Shown: positions 34,775 to 48,161, numbered from the stretch's first letter. The stretch: DNA of 64,000 nucleotides from Neopestalotiopsis rosae (GCA_023078685.1 JALGAS010000001.1:620001-684000); one strand, 5' to 3'. Notes: generated by a model not told the origin, from the sequence alone. Numbers and translations: made by a program.

Positions 34775-35552
34775 ATGAAATCGATAGTATTCGATTATGA
34801 ATATCCACCTCTTGATCTGACAACGAACCAAATTCGACTACTTCAGATCATACGACAGCCCGACTCTGGAGTACAATACTCTCTGGAGACATTCGACATC
34901 GCGACTTGCCCACCATGTATTACTCTCTCGTACGTTTGGGGAGACGACGAGCCATCCCATACCCTCGTCATCAACGGATAGGTATTTCTCGTGCGATACA
35001 ACGTGAGCAACGCATTGGCTCGGTTGGTCAAGCTGCAATGCCTCGAGAATCCTCCATGTCCTCTGGTGATCAAACAACATCATAACGATCACCGCCATGA
35101 GTCGTATTTTTGGGTTGATGCCATTTGCATCGAGCAAGATAGCCACGAGGAACGCCGTCATCAAGCAGAGAGGATGGGTGACATCTACAAGAAACCTGCC
35201 CTTACCGTCTCCTGGTTTGGGCAATCCCGAAGACAATTCAGAACCTAGCATCTTTGCGACTGATACGCTGTACCGCTCGGACGAAGACTTCTGTAAAATA
35301 CCAGGCGCCCATGGTACTCATCGGCGCCGGTTCTTGCTTCTATCCCTATTTCCAGAGAATGTGAACCGTGCCAGAGATTCTGCTCTCACGAGAGATATGT
35401 GGTTCGTGCGCGGGGATGATATCAAGGCCATAGGACCCCAAAACGACGCTCAATGGCCCACCTCGCCATGCTCTTTCATCTACGGGCATTTCATCGCCAA
35501 AAAGGCGCAATCCGAGAGGCGTCATTTCCGGATCGAGGAGGGCGTCGTTTAG
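34775..35552 (+). pseudogene. broken HET-domain (heterokaryon incompatibility) gene
   Basis: The translated pieces carry the HET-domain signatures in order: CITLSYVWGDDEPSHTLVING, then after an in-frame TAG at 34979-34981 FLVRYNVSNALARLVKL, YFWVDAICIEQDSHEERRHQ and ERMGDIYKKPALTVSWFG. About 35,213-35,220, at TGGTTTGGGC, the frame shifts by one base; the next frame continues as GNPEDNSEPSIFATDTLY and stays open to a stop at 35550. Further stops follow in all frames. HET proteins trigger cell death on fusion of unlike individuals; this copy looks inactive. The first stop could be a CAG to TAG change, a CpA to TpA transition of the repeat-induced point mutation type. A sequencing error could explain one break, but not the later stops and the missing C-terminal region. 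Confidence 0.85.
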
Positions 35553-36977
35553 GCTCGAGGAACCTGCTCTTCCTCCTGCCAACCACAAGCAGTGCTGCGG
35601 ACCCCTCGCGATATAATTTATTGCGTTGCGCGGCCTTTCTGTCCCCCTAGACGTATTGGAGAGGTTTCCGTTTGCCGGCAGACTATTACGATAAGCTCGG
35701 AAGAACCTCCATCGCCCAGACGCTCAAGTATATCCATCGGGAAGGAAAGCGGACCCCAAGGCTGGACGGAAATTCATCTGCGCAGACAACTCTCGGGTTA
35801 GACAAGAGGACACGGAGTACTATACGGATCGAGACCATGGGTGCCTTGATGGCGGATCGCGAACCTACTTCAGATGACAGAGGATTGCCGGACTCCCAAG
35901 TTCATTTCTGTGTGGCCACTCTCCTCGAAATATGTAGAGCTTCGATTGTATTTTCGATGACAAATTTGTTTGAACTCCTTTTGTTGGGTTTCATCTATCT
36001 TCTTTCAGCGTGTGCCCATGCTTCGATACCATCAGATCTGGTCTTGTTATTATGAGCAGAACCGCGAGGTATAAGAAATCCAGTTGCGCATGGTCGTTTT
36101 GGTCGGGAAAAGTTGAGAACATGGGATGAAACGGATGATTCCATATTTGTGTGTTTCAACCTGATCAGATACTCTTCGAGTTTATACACATACATTATTC
36201 TACTTCTCAAAGGTTTTGCTCTCATTCTACGCAGTCAATGGCTGATTCGTAGTGTTGAGTTGAGTATTGCGTGCGCAGCTATACAGAGCACGCATTGAAC
36301 GGAAAGAAAACAATTTGTTAGGTGGTACTTAAGTCATGACTGAGAAGGCATGGGATAACATCATTGGCAGGGAGTCTTGGCAGAAACAGCACAATTCAAT
36401 TCTTCAAAGCTCAAGAAACGACATCGGCTGTCACCTGGCCAAGCAAAGAGCCCAGCCCACTCTATAACTTTTGGCGTCGCTTGCCAAGAGTGTCAACTCT
36501 CAAGCGTTAACTAGACTGTTTGAGGCAAAACTTTCCTCGTGAGTAAGCCAAGGTGCGGAAAGTATGATCATTGCATGTCCGCATTGACATACTTGCGTGC
36601 TTAACAACAAGCCACATTTTTGAGTTTAATTCGTTTCCCTTACTCACTCACATTCTTTTCTTCCAATGGAAAGTTGCGTCGTGGGATTTTTTTTGGCAGC
36701 CAAGGTATGTACGAAGTAGCTCGTGTGGACCCTTGGACCTTGTGTGCGTGGTGCCTGTCTGTGAGTGTGTGTGTGTGCCACGCCCTGTACTATGTGAAAA
36801 CATCAGACCATGAATCATCTCACAACGCCAGGCATGCAAATAAGAAAAAAAGAAAAGAAAAAAAAGGGCCGTCCCGCAAGTAGCATCAGCAGCAGTAGGA
36901 GCAGCTCAACTACCGTATCACGCAATATCAAGGTCAGAAATAGAGAGAGAGCCACACTCGGCCCCGGAGAGGAAGGC

Positions 36978-36998
36978 GGGGGGGAGGGGGGGGGGGGG
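36978..36998 (+). repeat. G-rich tract
   Basis: A near-continuous run of G interrupted by a single A, with potential for G-quadruplex formation on the plus strand. Purine-rich sequence flanks it on the left. Confidence 0.7.
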
Positions 36999-37061
36999 TT
37001 GAATGAGAGGGCCTTGCGAGCCGGGACCGAAGAAGAAATTTATCGTGATGGATGAGCAATG

Positions 37062-37091
37062 GGCAAGTAAAGGCAAGTAAAGGCAAGTAAA
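37062..37091. repeat. tandem repeat, three copies of a 10-bp unit
   Basis: Three head-to-tail copies of GGCAAGTAAA, followed by a (GAA)n-like purine run up to about 37107. This is a short minisatellite in non-coding DNA. Confidence 0.85.
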
Positions 37092-39981
37092 GAAGAAGAA
37101 GAAAAAAAGGCCCGGGCGTCAATCGTCGTCGCCCTACGAGCAATCAACGGTTCGGGGACCTCAATTTCCACGTGCACATGCTCGGGGACCATGGACAGGG
37201 GTGGCCTTGTTCAGTCTTCTGGCGCTTTGCCGCCCATGTTACAACGAATATTGGGCTATAATGGAAATGGAGCTGCCATCCTATCTCATCATCAAACTTG
37301 TACATGTGCCTCCGAAACAGATGTGTAGTTTGAGTATCATGTAATAATGAGCTGGTGACCAAATGGGAATATATGCGGCCTTGCCCTTCAGCACACTCTT
37401 GATATGCAGCTTCGCTTGTTTTGCCCCAAAATTGCACAATTTGTCGTATCGATTGAGGGCATTACTATGTATGTGCTCGGGAGGGTCAAGAGAGAACTGA
37501 ATCCCGGCAATACTAGAGGTGTATGCGTGGTGCTTTGCTTCTGTCACGCTGCTTGCAACCGCCGACATGAACCGACATTCAAATTACATGCAACCTGCAA
37601 CAAGTTAAATTCTTCTGCAATACGCACCAAGCAGAGGTATGTAGCTACTCTGTACACACATACAGCAGCCGACCTAGTACATCCAGACCTTCGCAAAGGC
37701 ACAGTAGCGTTCTTCAACGGGTTTCGGTAGCCATTCCGAGATGATCGCGACTTCCAGCCGCTAGTGCTGACGGTGGCCGAGGGGGGGCCGCGGGAGCCGT
37801 TACGATCTAGTCAGAATAAGTCGACGAAATGAACGCCTTTTTAGTCGTACACGGTAATTATGATAATGGTGTGCAGCGGTCCGAGCCAGTCTAGACAGTA
37901 GTTGACGTGCGTGCGTGTCAATGACACAGACCGCGCAATATAATTCCGCTGTTGGATGATGAAGATTGAGAGAGTAGCAGTTGTGCACAGACGAGCCAAA
38001 AGCTGTCCGTCATACAGCCGCCCGCTAGATCATGTAAGCAAGCATTGTGCGTGCCGTTCCTACCTTATGCGCATATATTCTTTGACTTGATGGTTACACA
38101 ATCGTACTCTGGCCAACCAGATTGCTCCGACAGTGACGCAGGACTGATTTCAGATCGGACGGTCTATTGTGTATGTGACGACTGACGGTTGAGAGGAGCG
38201 GGCGCTGTTTTTCCTTCTAGAATCGGCGGCCGGCCACTTCTTGCCGAAATTGGCTGTCGACAATGGTCAGTCTCTGTCTAATGTGTGTACTATGTAAGAA
38301 GCGATTCAATCCGGGTCTCTACTTCTCTTCTAGTAGTAGTGTGGCGTACTCTGGCCGTGACGATAAAACTTAAATCTAGACGCTCCATGACCCCTTAACC
38401 AGACGCGGTCATTGAGCATTGTGCCAACCATTGCGAATTGCATGTTTCTTCGCTAGATGGGGGTGGTGTGCCTGCGTAGTGTACGAAGTACGTGTACTTT
38501 GCCTGAAGCAGATTGTCTCTGGGTCAAGTGCCGACATGTGGAGTGGCATTCGGAGCTCGCTGGTTGTCGAGTGCGAGAGCCATGGCCGTATGTCAGTGGA
38601 TCGACACTAATGTCGATCCGGCAAGCTTCTCGAAGTGACGGGTTTCTTTGAATTTTTTCTCATGCTTCCCCATTTATTATATCGAGATGCCTGTTGTCGT
38701 TGATTGCCAAGCAGGAACGTTCATGTGCGTGCTGCCTGTGGCACTTTGAATCGGCCCAGCCCTAAGAAAAATCATATTAAAATCATTTTAGAAACTGCCC
38801 AGGGCCGAGAAACCTGACGAATTCTGGCTATTTGGGACCGAGCTGCGGTACGAGCAAAAACAAAATCTTGCAGCTGTACTATCTCGCAACCATGGACTCT
38901 TTTGGAGCTGAGCATTGTTTTCGCCAGTGACTGACTTTTTGTTCTATTTCCAATATACTGCCCCCATAGCGGCCCGAGCCCACTAGCTTTGCAACGCTTT
39001 TCGAACCTTAAAAAGGGAAAAGCAACATTGGAAGTATTGTACTAATTCCGTTGTCCCTAGTGGGATGATGAAGCTTTGAAGCTCAATGTTTTCATATGTC
39101 ATAGTATGGTTACAGCCTTGAACAAAACCGTTCGGCCGTAGTGTGGATGAACCGATCCGCAAACCGGGCAGCAACACCGAAATAGGTATACAATCTGGAT
39201 TCGGAGTACGTACATGACACGAAACCGAGCGGCTGCCATGGAGTTGATGTCGTTGGTGGTGTGGCACATTCGTAACGCTGCACAAGCATGGAACTTTACA
39301 CTGGATTCGTCCGCTGGCTGCTAGTGCGAGTATACTCTTTACAGGTAGGTAGGTAAGTTTTTTCCCTGGCCATGGGCAGCTTTCGCAGGAATGTACGTAC
39401 AGCGGATCGGCCTTGGACTACCTAACAGTACTGGCTTTGGGGTGTCGAGGGTGATCCGCATTCCGAGCAACCTTGAACCGTTGCAGTGCATTGGGGATGT
39501 TCTCTTGGGGGGGCGGTCAACTGAGGGATGGGGGGAAGACCGTTATTGCGGCGAGCAAAGGTTGCTTGCTTCCGATGTGAGAAAACACATCATGTTTCTT
39601 CCCCTTGACGAGTTATCGTACTCGCAATTCAGTCCCTTCGTGATGCTCGCCAAAGTGTTTGCATGGTCCTAGCAAGCAGGTTGCGAGCCAGTCAATTTCA
39701 AGCGCCAATGCGCTGTTGCCAGGTATCTAAGTCGTATTAGCAGTAAATAGAAAGATGCAATACGGTAATGTAGGTAGCGAAGTTAGGTCACTTGCTTCCT
39801 AGTCTACAGTAGGTATCCATTATTAGAGCAATCGAATTTTCGAACAGCAAAGTGAAGAGAGTTGCATACATTATGGGGCTTTGGATCGAATCAAGAGAAA
39901 AGACAAGGATGAACAAAAAGGTCCTCGCAGCTCATCGTACCCTGCATGTTGCAGGTCCCACACCACTTCCTAGGGTGCCTC

Positions 39982-40008
39982 GGGGGAAGGGGAGGGGGAG
40001 GGGGAGGG
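39982..40008 (+). repeat. G4-type guanine repeat
   Basis: Five runs of three to five G separated by A or AA (GGGGGAAGGGGAGGGGG and onwards). The spacing fits the standard G-quadruplex rule of four or more G3+ runs with loops of 1-7 bases. Confidence 0.8.
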
Positions 40009-43000
40009 TATCACGATGTAGGCATGTAAATGTAGGTCATTGAGGGTAGACAGGCATACTATGTACAGAGAATGCGATGCGAGATGGAATGGACGAACCG
40101 GTCGACTCCGCAGTACAAGGCCTATCGGATGTATCATGGTAAGGCAAAGACAAGTCCCTCATTTCACCCGCCCACCCACTTATTGCTGTGTCCATGAGCT
40201 TCAGTGGGGGGGGATGAAGTAGGGAGGGAACAGGCGGCGGGCCCTTGCCGAAACGCACGACCGACAGGCATGGTATGGCGATTGCGTGTAATCCTTTGCA
40301 AAAATACCGGACAGGTTCTATCAAAAGTTCAGGTGTTCATTGATAATAACCATGTGCTTGAATGAAGAGTAAATTGAAGGCAGTTGTTGAGAATCAGAAA
40401 ATACTGAATTTGGCTGACCCGCCGGCAGACTGGCAGGTAGATGTCGTGGCTTTTTCTTTTTTCACCGCCATGTATCCAATGTTACTGGTTCTGTCGCTGC
40501 CACAGTGACCCAATCCCCTGCGGGATCATCGTTATTATGGACGCCCATCTACACTACATACACAGTAGTACCATGCAAATTCGTGCCGACGGGCAACCAA
40601 TGCGGCACCCGGACAGAATCCTATCGGTGTAACGTCTCGGCGGCCTTCCTTGTGGGATAAAGATGGTCAACCAATGTACGAAGTACTAGGCGACAAGTAG
40701 TCCGAACATACCCTAGGTCTTGCCTGTACTCCAGCCCATAGGAGATTTTCTGCTAGCTTCGCATATGGAAAGATGTGTGGCCAGTGGGGTTGAAAGACGA
40801 GGACCAAGACGTTTGGACGCAGCGATTGCAGAGACTCCAGGCAGGACTCTCGGCCGGCACAAGTCCACATTTCTGAGGATAAAATACGCATGCAAAGGTC
40901 TCGTCGCATGTAGGGTTGGTACGTGCCATGCCACCTACGTTTGATTTGCAGTATTATCCCATTCCAATAGTATTTTGGAATTACTGATCAGAACATGTAG
41001 ACATGGATTGGCTGGGGCAATGGCCGGCCCTCCCCATGCACTTCGATGTTGAGGGAGAGGCAGCATGAGCGAGTCGCGCAACAGAATCCAGTACAGATTA
41101 CACACAACTTGTAACTGCCTTGCCTTCTTCACTGCATGCACCACTTACATCAATCATGTTATGATGTTATCCTCCAAAGTACGGTACATGATGAATGTCT
41201 GTATCAAGTGCATTGATCCGTTCGTCTGCTATTCCCGGCCACCACCCAACAATAGAGACGCAGCAAAGGGCAGTCGGTCTCGTGCCCCAGCTTGCCTATC
41301 AATGGCCTACTGCAAGTTGCAAACCGTTCATGCCCATCATGAAACTCGACTTACCACGTTGAAATGGTAAACCATGTTCTGTGACTAGTGTAGAATTGGC
41401 ACAGAGAGCACATTGCACAGCAGAGAGTGTATACGTACACACATACATGGACGCTTGTCGCGTGGCACGACGAGCCAAAGGGCATGGGGGAATGGGATGA
41501 TGAAGAGCGTTGCAAGGTTCGCCCAACTCGGCCGCGGTCTTGCTTTACCTCCCGCACTTGCAGCAGGGCCCTTGTCATACATACATGCCTCGAGTTAGCA
41601 TCTCCTACAATAGGTAGATATGGGGCCAACAATGAGGCTGGGGGGCTTGCTCCTACCTACCCTGTAAAGTTTGGAAGATCTCCATCCTCGTTCTCGCCAT
41701 GTAAACACCTGCTGTGTCGTCAGTTTGGCAGGGCTCACGGCAGAGAGTAATAGTCGGATCCTCACAAGCTGGGCAAAAACAGGTGTCAGGTGCAGATTTC
41801 CAGGAGCAATCAAACCACACAATGTCGGGCAAGGTCACGAGGAATTGCAATCGATGATGATACAGTATGATACAGCAATCCCTGAGTACAGCTCTGCCTG
41901 ATGCGGCATTGCCTACGGCCAAAATATGTACGGTACCTGTGCAGAGAGGCACAGTCAACCAGGCCACTGCCACCGACATCATGGACAACGACGACAAGAA
42001 CATAACACATACCTACTGTACTCAGATTGACCGGGTATTTTACATAGTAGAAGTCTTCTGCCCCACACTTTCCTTCCCGCAGTATACTATCTACTAACCC
42101 CCAACACTCCTGCCCTACCCGGTAGTGGATTGAGCACTAACTCTGCGCACAACGTGTGTATATCATGCACAGCTATTTCTCCTTCTAGTTTGCTACATGG
42201 AATTTTGAGATATGCTGTTGCTGCTCAAACACATGATAATCCAAAAGTACGATTCGCTAAAAGAAACTACATGAGGCGACAAGTGCCAATTTGTTGGCAC
42301 GTCAAGATAAACGATTGCGAGCCATAACCAGTGGCACGCATAACACGTATACACCACACACACATATATATTCTCCTCTTTCGGTCCGTCCGTCAGTCAA
42401 TCACTTAGTCATTCTGTCAATTGATCGCTGGACAGACAACGCAACGCAACCTTCCTCGACCCTGGTCGCATACCCCAAGTATGCCTTTCCTATCATGAAT
42501 GGGCAATGGAGAACGGTACTTTTCGACAGCTGTCCATTCGAGCCCTGGTGAATGCTACCCCACAGACAGGACCTATGTACGTGCCCGCGATGGGCCAAGG
42601 GTTTGCGGAGGAAAAGTCATTGCATACATGGTACGTATATCGTAGAGGGGAAGAAGAGGAACCCGTCGCCAATGGTACCCTCCCGACAAGAATGAACAAA
42701 AGAAGTGACTCTGGGAAAAGAAGCGCATATATCTCAATCCAGTAACAAAAAGTGTATTCTAAGTTTGCATGAACCTGGGGGCACGAAGCAGCTCTGTTTC
42801 ATCACTCGAGCCGCAGGTACATACAAGAAGAAAAGAAAAGAGGGCATTTATTGCTCCTATCAAGGGTTGGGGCAGAAAGAGAGCTTGCGTCTCTCGCGCA
42901 CCTCGCGGTGAAACAGTGGATCGTAGATACATAGATCGGAAGTTGTAGATCATCGGGACGACAGCCGACTAGTGGGCCAGCTTGACCGTTGTTTCTTCCA

Positions 43001-44716
43001 ACACTTGCAACATTACATAGCAAAGACGATATAGGTAGTATAGACGGACAACCATGTGATAGCATGTCAATTATGAGCCAGAATGTCATAAGTCAGTGTA
43101 GTGTATCAAGGACTTCAATCCTGAGCCACAAGATAGGTACGTACAGCTGGTCGATCCATTTTCATGCTAATCTACTATGTAGTACTATGCTCAAGGCCGT
43201 GGGCTTTCGAGTGATTCATGGCAATGTGTGGATGATTGGCATGCATTCTATCTGAAAAATTGTTTGCATTTTGTTTGGGGCAAGTGCCACCATTGGCGCT
43301 CCATTTCAGAAAGCCACACACTCTAACCAAGGGGGATCAACCTAGTCGAACGGCCGCTTCGCGTCTAGACTCTCGTGGCTCTGCTCCTATGTAAGGGCAA
43401 TACAAGGTACGCAGATTCCTAGGTCTGTCGATCCAGAAACTCAATCGTTAGCACGCGGCAGTAATGATAGCAAAAATAAAGACAAAAAAGCAAAAACGAG
43501 AGGGAAGGGGTTGCATGAGGGTTCGTTCACGGCTCGTCTTTTGGCCGCCTGCTGCTCAACCATGACTCTTGGGGATCATTTCAACTACCAGTTGAGCCAT
43601 GTCATGCCACTACCCTTCAGCTATACGACCAGACTGATTCATTTTCTATCAGTCGGTCGATTGAAGTAGAACGTTACTTTCATGCATTCAGTTCAAATCA
43701 GGGTAGATCTGCCCTTCAATTGAGCTCTGCATACAGCAAGAGTACGTGGACTAATGTAGCGAGATACCAACGGTATGCGAGTATCAAGTCATCAAGCTTT
43801 TGAACCTTGTTACATGGACGTAGGTACTCTGGACAATAACGGCTACAGAGCAATGCTCAACCAGTGAACAGACACCTACCTAAGCGGGATAATAAGCGGC
43901 GGGAGCCGGTGCCAGGTTACCGATGCATGCTAAGTACAAGAATACATTTGGTGGATAGCATCTGGAAGACATGGAGAGAGGGAAAGAAAGAAACCTTAGA
44001 GAGGGGAGACATTTTCAAGCACCAGACACTACTATAGTACGCTACAGTACACTACAGCCCCCTGGCCCGGGAATTGGCGCTACTGCAGACTACTCGAAAA
44101 AGCCACCGTTAGTCTCCACACGGAAGGACGGGGGCTTGATTGACGGGCCAGACGGACAGAGACGGGGGTCTAGTCCTAGCTAATTACTAGTATTATTATT
44201 AGTCTAAGTCTGCTGCCCATCATCAATGGACGGGTTTTGTGCTCCTCCATACCTAAACCCCGTCAACCCGTCTGGGGCCTCGATTTATTTCTCTGCCGCT
44301 TATTCTCACCTTCAACCATCAAACTTCAGCGTTGTTGTTTTTTCTCTTGTTTTCTACACCACCTCGAATGCGCTTTACTGACGCCTAAAACACCCTCTGC
44401 ATCTGTATCTCTAGTCCTGATCACACGTCTCGTGCCGTCCTTCTTGCTTGTTTCTCGCCGTGGCCTGAGTGAGAGCGAAACCTGGACGAAGGAAGCCGCC
44501 TCGCTCGCCATGAACAATCACCACTGATACTTCCGACGACGCTCGGTGCAACTGGTACCACACCCACTCGTGGTTCCTCGAACAGTAAACGCAGCCCACC
44601 CCCCACTCCCGAAATCACTTTCCGGACGGCCAACCAATTCATCAACTTGTACAGCACAACAGAATTGTACCATCTTGTCGTCACTCTTGGGGTCTTGATC
44701 GTAGCTCTCGCTCATC

Positions 44717-45898
44717 ATGGAGACATTGGATTGCCTCTCTAGAATCGCGCCCGACTGGGTCAAGCGACTCGACGAACTCACTGGCCAGATCGAACAACGC
44801 CAGCTGGACCTGGCCAACCTGGCCAAGCTCGAGGGCAGAAAGAATTCCACTTCGCCTTCGCACTCCCTCCGTAACAAAGGCTCAACCGAGTCGCTCAAGC
44901 CAAAAAACGATGGCAACGCCTTCTTCAACCCAGACGCCAGCCAGGATCCTCAGCAGCCAGAACAGACATCCAACGGCGCAACACCCGACACAAAACAACA
45001 GCAACAGCGTTCGACGCGGCGGCGCTCGAGTCCAGATAGCGGACCAAAGACCCCGTCCTTCATTCAGCGTCAGACCGAAGAGGTAGCCGCCACTGCACAA
45101 CGGAGAGCGCGCGCGGTACTACGAAAGCGCCAGAAAACCGACTCCATGGTCAGCGCCGAGGGTGTAGTGCCCACTTATAGGTCGAGGAGTATGATTATTG
45201 TATACTACGACAGCTTTGTCCAGTCATTCTTCGAAGAACTCGTCAAGTTTGTATCGGCACAAAGGAATCATTTGCGGCGAGCCAAGATGGCTGCCAAGGT
45301 GGCAGAGATCAAGCGACTGGCCGAGCTCGAAATGCCCGACGACGATGACGACGACGACGATGACAGTACACTGCAGCCTGGCGACGACTTGATTGCAGCA
45401 GACCCCACGATTCCCACCAAGCCAGCGAGGAGCGATCCGAGGCTGCATTACATGAGCACGCGCACAATGGGACCAACATATCGTTCCCCGAATGGAATTT
45501 ACGCGCAAGGTCGGTCCGCTCTGACGGCCAGCGGTCCTGGAATCATCAACCGTGCAATGAGCGCCGGCGATCAAGGGCCTACCGACATTTTTGACGAGCT
45601 CGACAGGTCCTTGGAATTTGTTCAGAGCATGTGTGAAAAGGCGGCGCATCAATTTCTACGCGACGGCGACTGTTCCGAAGAGATTGACAAGATCAAGAAG
45701 CGGCTAGAAGAGGCCAGGAGAAGCGCCCAGCAGGAAATGGATCGACTGGAGAAAGAGAATCCTGATGCGATGAAGATGGATCCGCCAAACCCCCGTAGCT
45801 ACCGTCCTTCGACCATGCGGAGGGACCATGGTGCGTCACTCCCTGCTAAAAGGGTTATAAAAGTGGACATTGACGAAGGCGTTGAAGACATGGGATGA
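44717..45898 (+). CDS. fungal coiled-coil protein of unknown function
   Basis: Intronless, 393 residues, no recognised family. Visible parts: an N-terminal heptad-like helix (DWVKRLDELTGQIEQRQLDL, residues about 13-32); a Ser/Gln-rich disordered segment to about 110; a basic patch (RRARAVLRKRQK); a helix-forming core around 155-205 (VYYDSFVQSFFEELVKFV, then LRRAKMAAKVAEIKRLAEL) that is probably the conserved region; an unbroken Asp run at about 209-217; and a second coiled coil at about 319-352 (EEIDKIKKRLEEARRSAQQ). No signal peptide or membrane span, so a soluble nuclear or cytoplasmic protein is likely. The paired coiled coils suggest oligomerisation or scaffolding, which is inference. The ATG has a good context (CATCATGG) after a CT-rich leader. 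Confidence 0.75.
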   Translation: METLDCLSRIAPDWVKRLDELTGQIEQRQLDLANLAKLEGRKNSTSPSHSLRNKGSTESLKPKNDGNAFFNPDASQDPQQPEQTSNGATPDTKQQQQRSTRRRSSPDSGPKTPSFIQRQTEEVAATAQRRARAVLRKRQKTDSMVSAEGVVPTYRSRSMIIVYYDSFVQSFFEELVKFVSAQRNHLRRAKMAAKVAEIKRLAELEMPDDDDDDDDDSTLQPGDDLIAADPTIPTKPARSDPRLHYMSTRTMGPTYRSPNGIYAQGRSALTASGPGIINRAMSAGDQGPTDIFDELDRSLEFVQSMCEKAAHQFLRDGDCSEEIDKIKKRLEEARRSAQQEMDRLEKENPDAMKMDPPNPRSYRPSTMRRDHGASLPAKRVIKVDIDEGVEDMG

Positions 45899-48161
45899 TT
45901 CCCTGTCCCCATTGCATTAGGCGCAATTCGATTCAACGAGGATCCAGAGATGAACTGCAACACTTTTTTCCTATCTTTTTTTCTCGACGGCATTAACATC
46001 ATCCATCATTGCTTTTACCCCTTGGGACATCAAATATCACTTCATGGTGCTATTTACTACACCTACATCACATCAAATATTTATAAGCTCATCTCGTTCT
46101 GAGCATTGCGACGGAGTTGGCATCTACAAATCAAGCATTTCACCAACAATAGAGAAGTGTAATTGCAAAATACCCCCGAGGAAAACATCATCGACGGAGC
46201 AAAGGGTTACCACAATATTACGAACGACGACAACGAGCTAGGAAGATGCGGGATGGGACGAGGCAGGGAGCCGTCAAGGACATGGCCATTGTATGGTAAA
46301 ATAGCTTATGAGATTGGGCCAAGCCTCAGGTAGTGAGCTGGCACCAGCTGCAGTCGTTAACAGCTTTCAAAACGTAATGAGAAACATACAAAAATGACAT
46401 ACCGACCATGTACGTTGAATCGATCTCTAAAGAGACATTCATGACGTGAAACCGCATTGTTGTTGTGCCAACTTCTCAAGTACGCGATCTCTCGAACGCT
46501 GAAATCTGTCTCACAGAGTATTATGAGCCCCATGCTGCACGAAAACATTGTGTAAAAGCTTGGTGCGTTTGAAGAAACGGGGAGAGCCAGTCTTGGTATA
46601 CGCCTATACAATGGAACTGATTTCAAAGAGCATAACTTATCAAGTATTTCCGCTCTCTACAACCAGGCACCGCTCATACACACAATGGCTGCTATCACAG
46701 ATACCATCGCCATCGGCCAAAGATTCGTCAAGCTGTGTGTATACTCTTGGTGACTTCAAGCCCAAGTGGTTAGGTTGTCCCACTGTCATCAGAATACAGG
46801 CACCTTGCTTTTTTGTGGCCGAACCGTCAACCAAGGAGGACTCACATGAAGACTCCAACGTGATTACTCATGTTCATGATACATCTTATCGTGAACACCT
46901 GACACGCGTCTACTACTCATATAGACACAACAAATAACGTATAAGGAACAAAGATCGCGCTATCCAAAGATGTCCATAGGAGGACACAGCACTGGCAACA
47001 CAGTGCCATGGATCCCGAGTCTTGCCGATGATCGATGACCTGGGGGTTGAGAATATTTGTCTATTCCATTAGCCCCCCTCGCAAGCCTCGCCAGCGCCAC
47101 TCCATGGGAGATCTTGTTATCCCCCATGGGTTTCCCCAAATGCCGGCCGTTTCGGCAGGAAGAGCATCTCTTTTTTTTTTTTCTTTCTAGCTTGCCTTGA
47201 CTTGCCATAGTCCAGATTATATCCAGCATGGCTCGAACATTCGAATTTGACGGCCGACATATCTCCACCGTCGCTGGCGAGTCCGCTGTCGCCCCATCTT
47301 GGTCGTGGCACATAGGCCCGGAGTTGTCTCGGAATCTTGGTTATTCAGGGACTTCAAGGTGGTCTCGGACTATTCGAGGGCAACTTCGTCGGGAGAGTTC
47401 TTGGCTTTGTGGCGAAAGGTCCTACCGTCTTAAGATTTCTTGGACTGTGTCTGACATGCAGTCGTGATTGCGAGAAGTTGTGGTTTCTTTGCCCACATCG
47501 GATTGTTTTGTGGAAAGAGTCGAGTCTAGTCAAAAGAATGCGATTATCGAGAGCTATAATGTTGATTTGATAATCACGACCGGGCCCGGGGCGAAGATGG
47601 GTCAGGTGTCGTATGCAAGAGACCCCAGATGGTCCAATGAAAAGTGTCATTGTCATGAAGAACGTACCAAGATTTTACAGAACTTTGCTGTGAGCATCAA
47701 ATCTCCCCTAAAACGATGCGCGTATTTTCATATCAAAAGACATCTCGTATCTGTAGAATTTAGGGGAATATATAAAATCGATATAAGCCTAGCTCAGCTA
47801 ATTGTACGTAGAAGTCGCCTATATTCTCTTTCTTCCGTTCTTTCGTCTTGTGCGTTGCGGCATGGAGAAGTTCCAAGTCTTTCGAAGACAACATCTCACT
47901 CGCGTTTGATTAGAACGTCAAAGAATATTTCTTGGCTCGGAGGACTGCATCTTTCAACCAATTTGGTCGAAAGTTCATAGCGACTCTGACGCACTGCCTA
48001 AACCTGAACCTTCATCTGTGGCAACTCCGAAATCGCCGAACCGGCCCGTTCCATGGCACCGCAGAGCCATGGAAGAAAACCGCACGAAATGTGATCCTAC
48101 TGTGTACACGAGATAGTTATTGGACTATAGGGTTCGCACAAGGGACCCCATGGCGTCTCCA

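Larger units (their letters stand above)
35553..44716. other. 9-kb gene desert
   Basis: After the last recognisable HET piece no gene can be supported until 44717. Open frames are short, lack ATG context or family resemblance, and read as low-quality composition. The region contains G-rich tracts (36978-36998, 39982-40008), a 10-bp tandem repeat (37062-37091), three copies of the GTACGAAGTA motif and many TAGGTAGGTA-like steps. The first 400 bp may still include decayed HET-gene sequence. The last 500 bp, CT-rich, are likely the leader of the gene at 44717. Confidence 0.45.

Noticed and set aside
46548..46937. 129-codon frame after the coiled-coil gene
   Set aside because: Starts with TTG; no motif, no splice context, random-looking composition.
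47228..47570. Overlapping frames that could suggest a frameshifted gene
   Set aside because: Pieces in the two frames do not resemble one family and no conserved motif links them.
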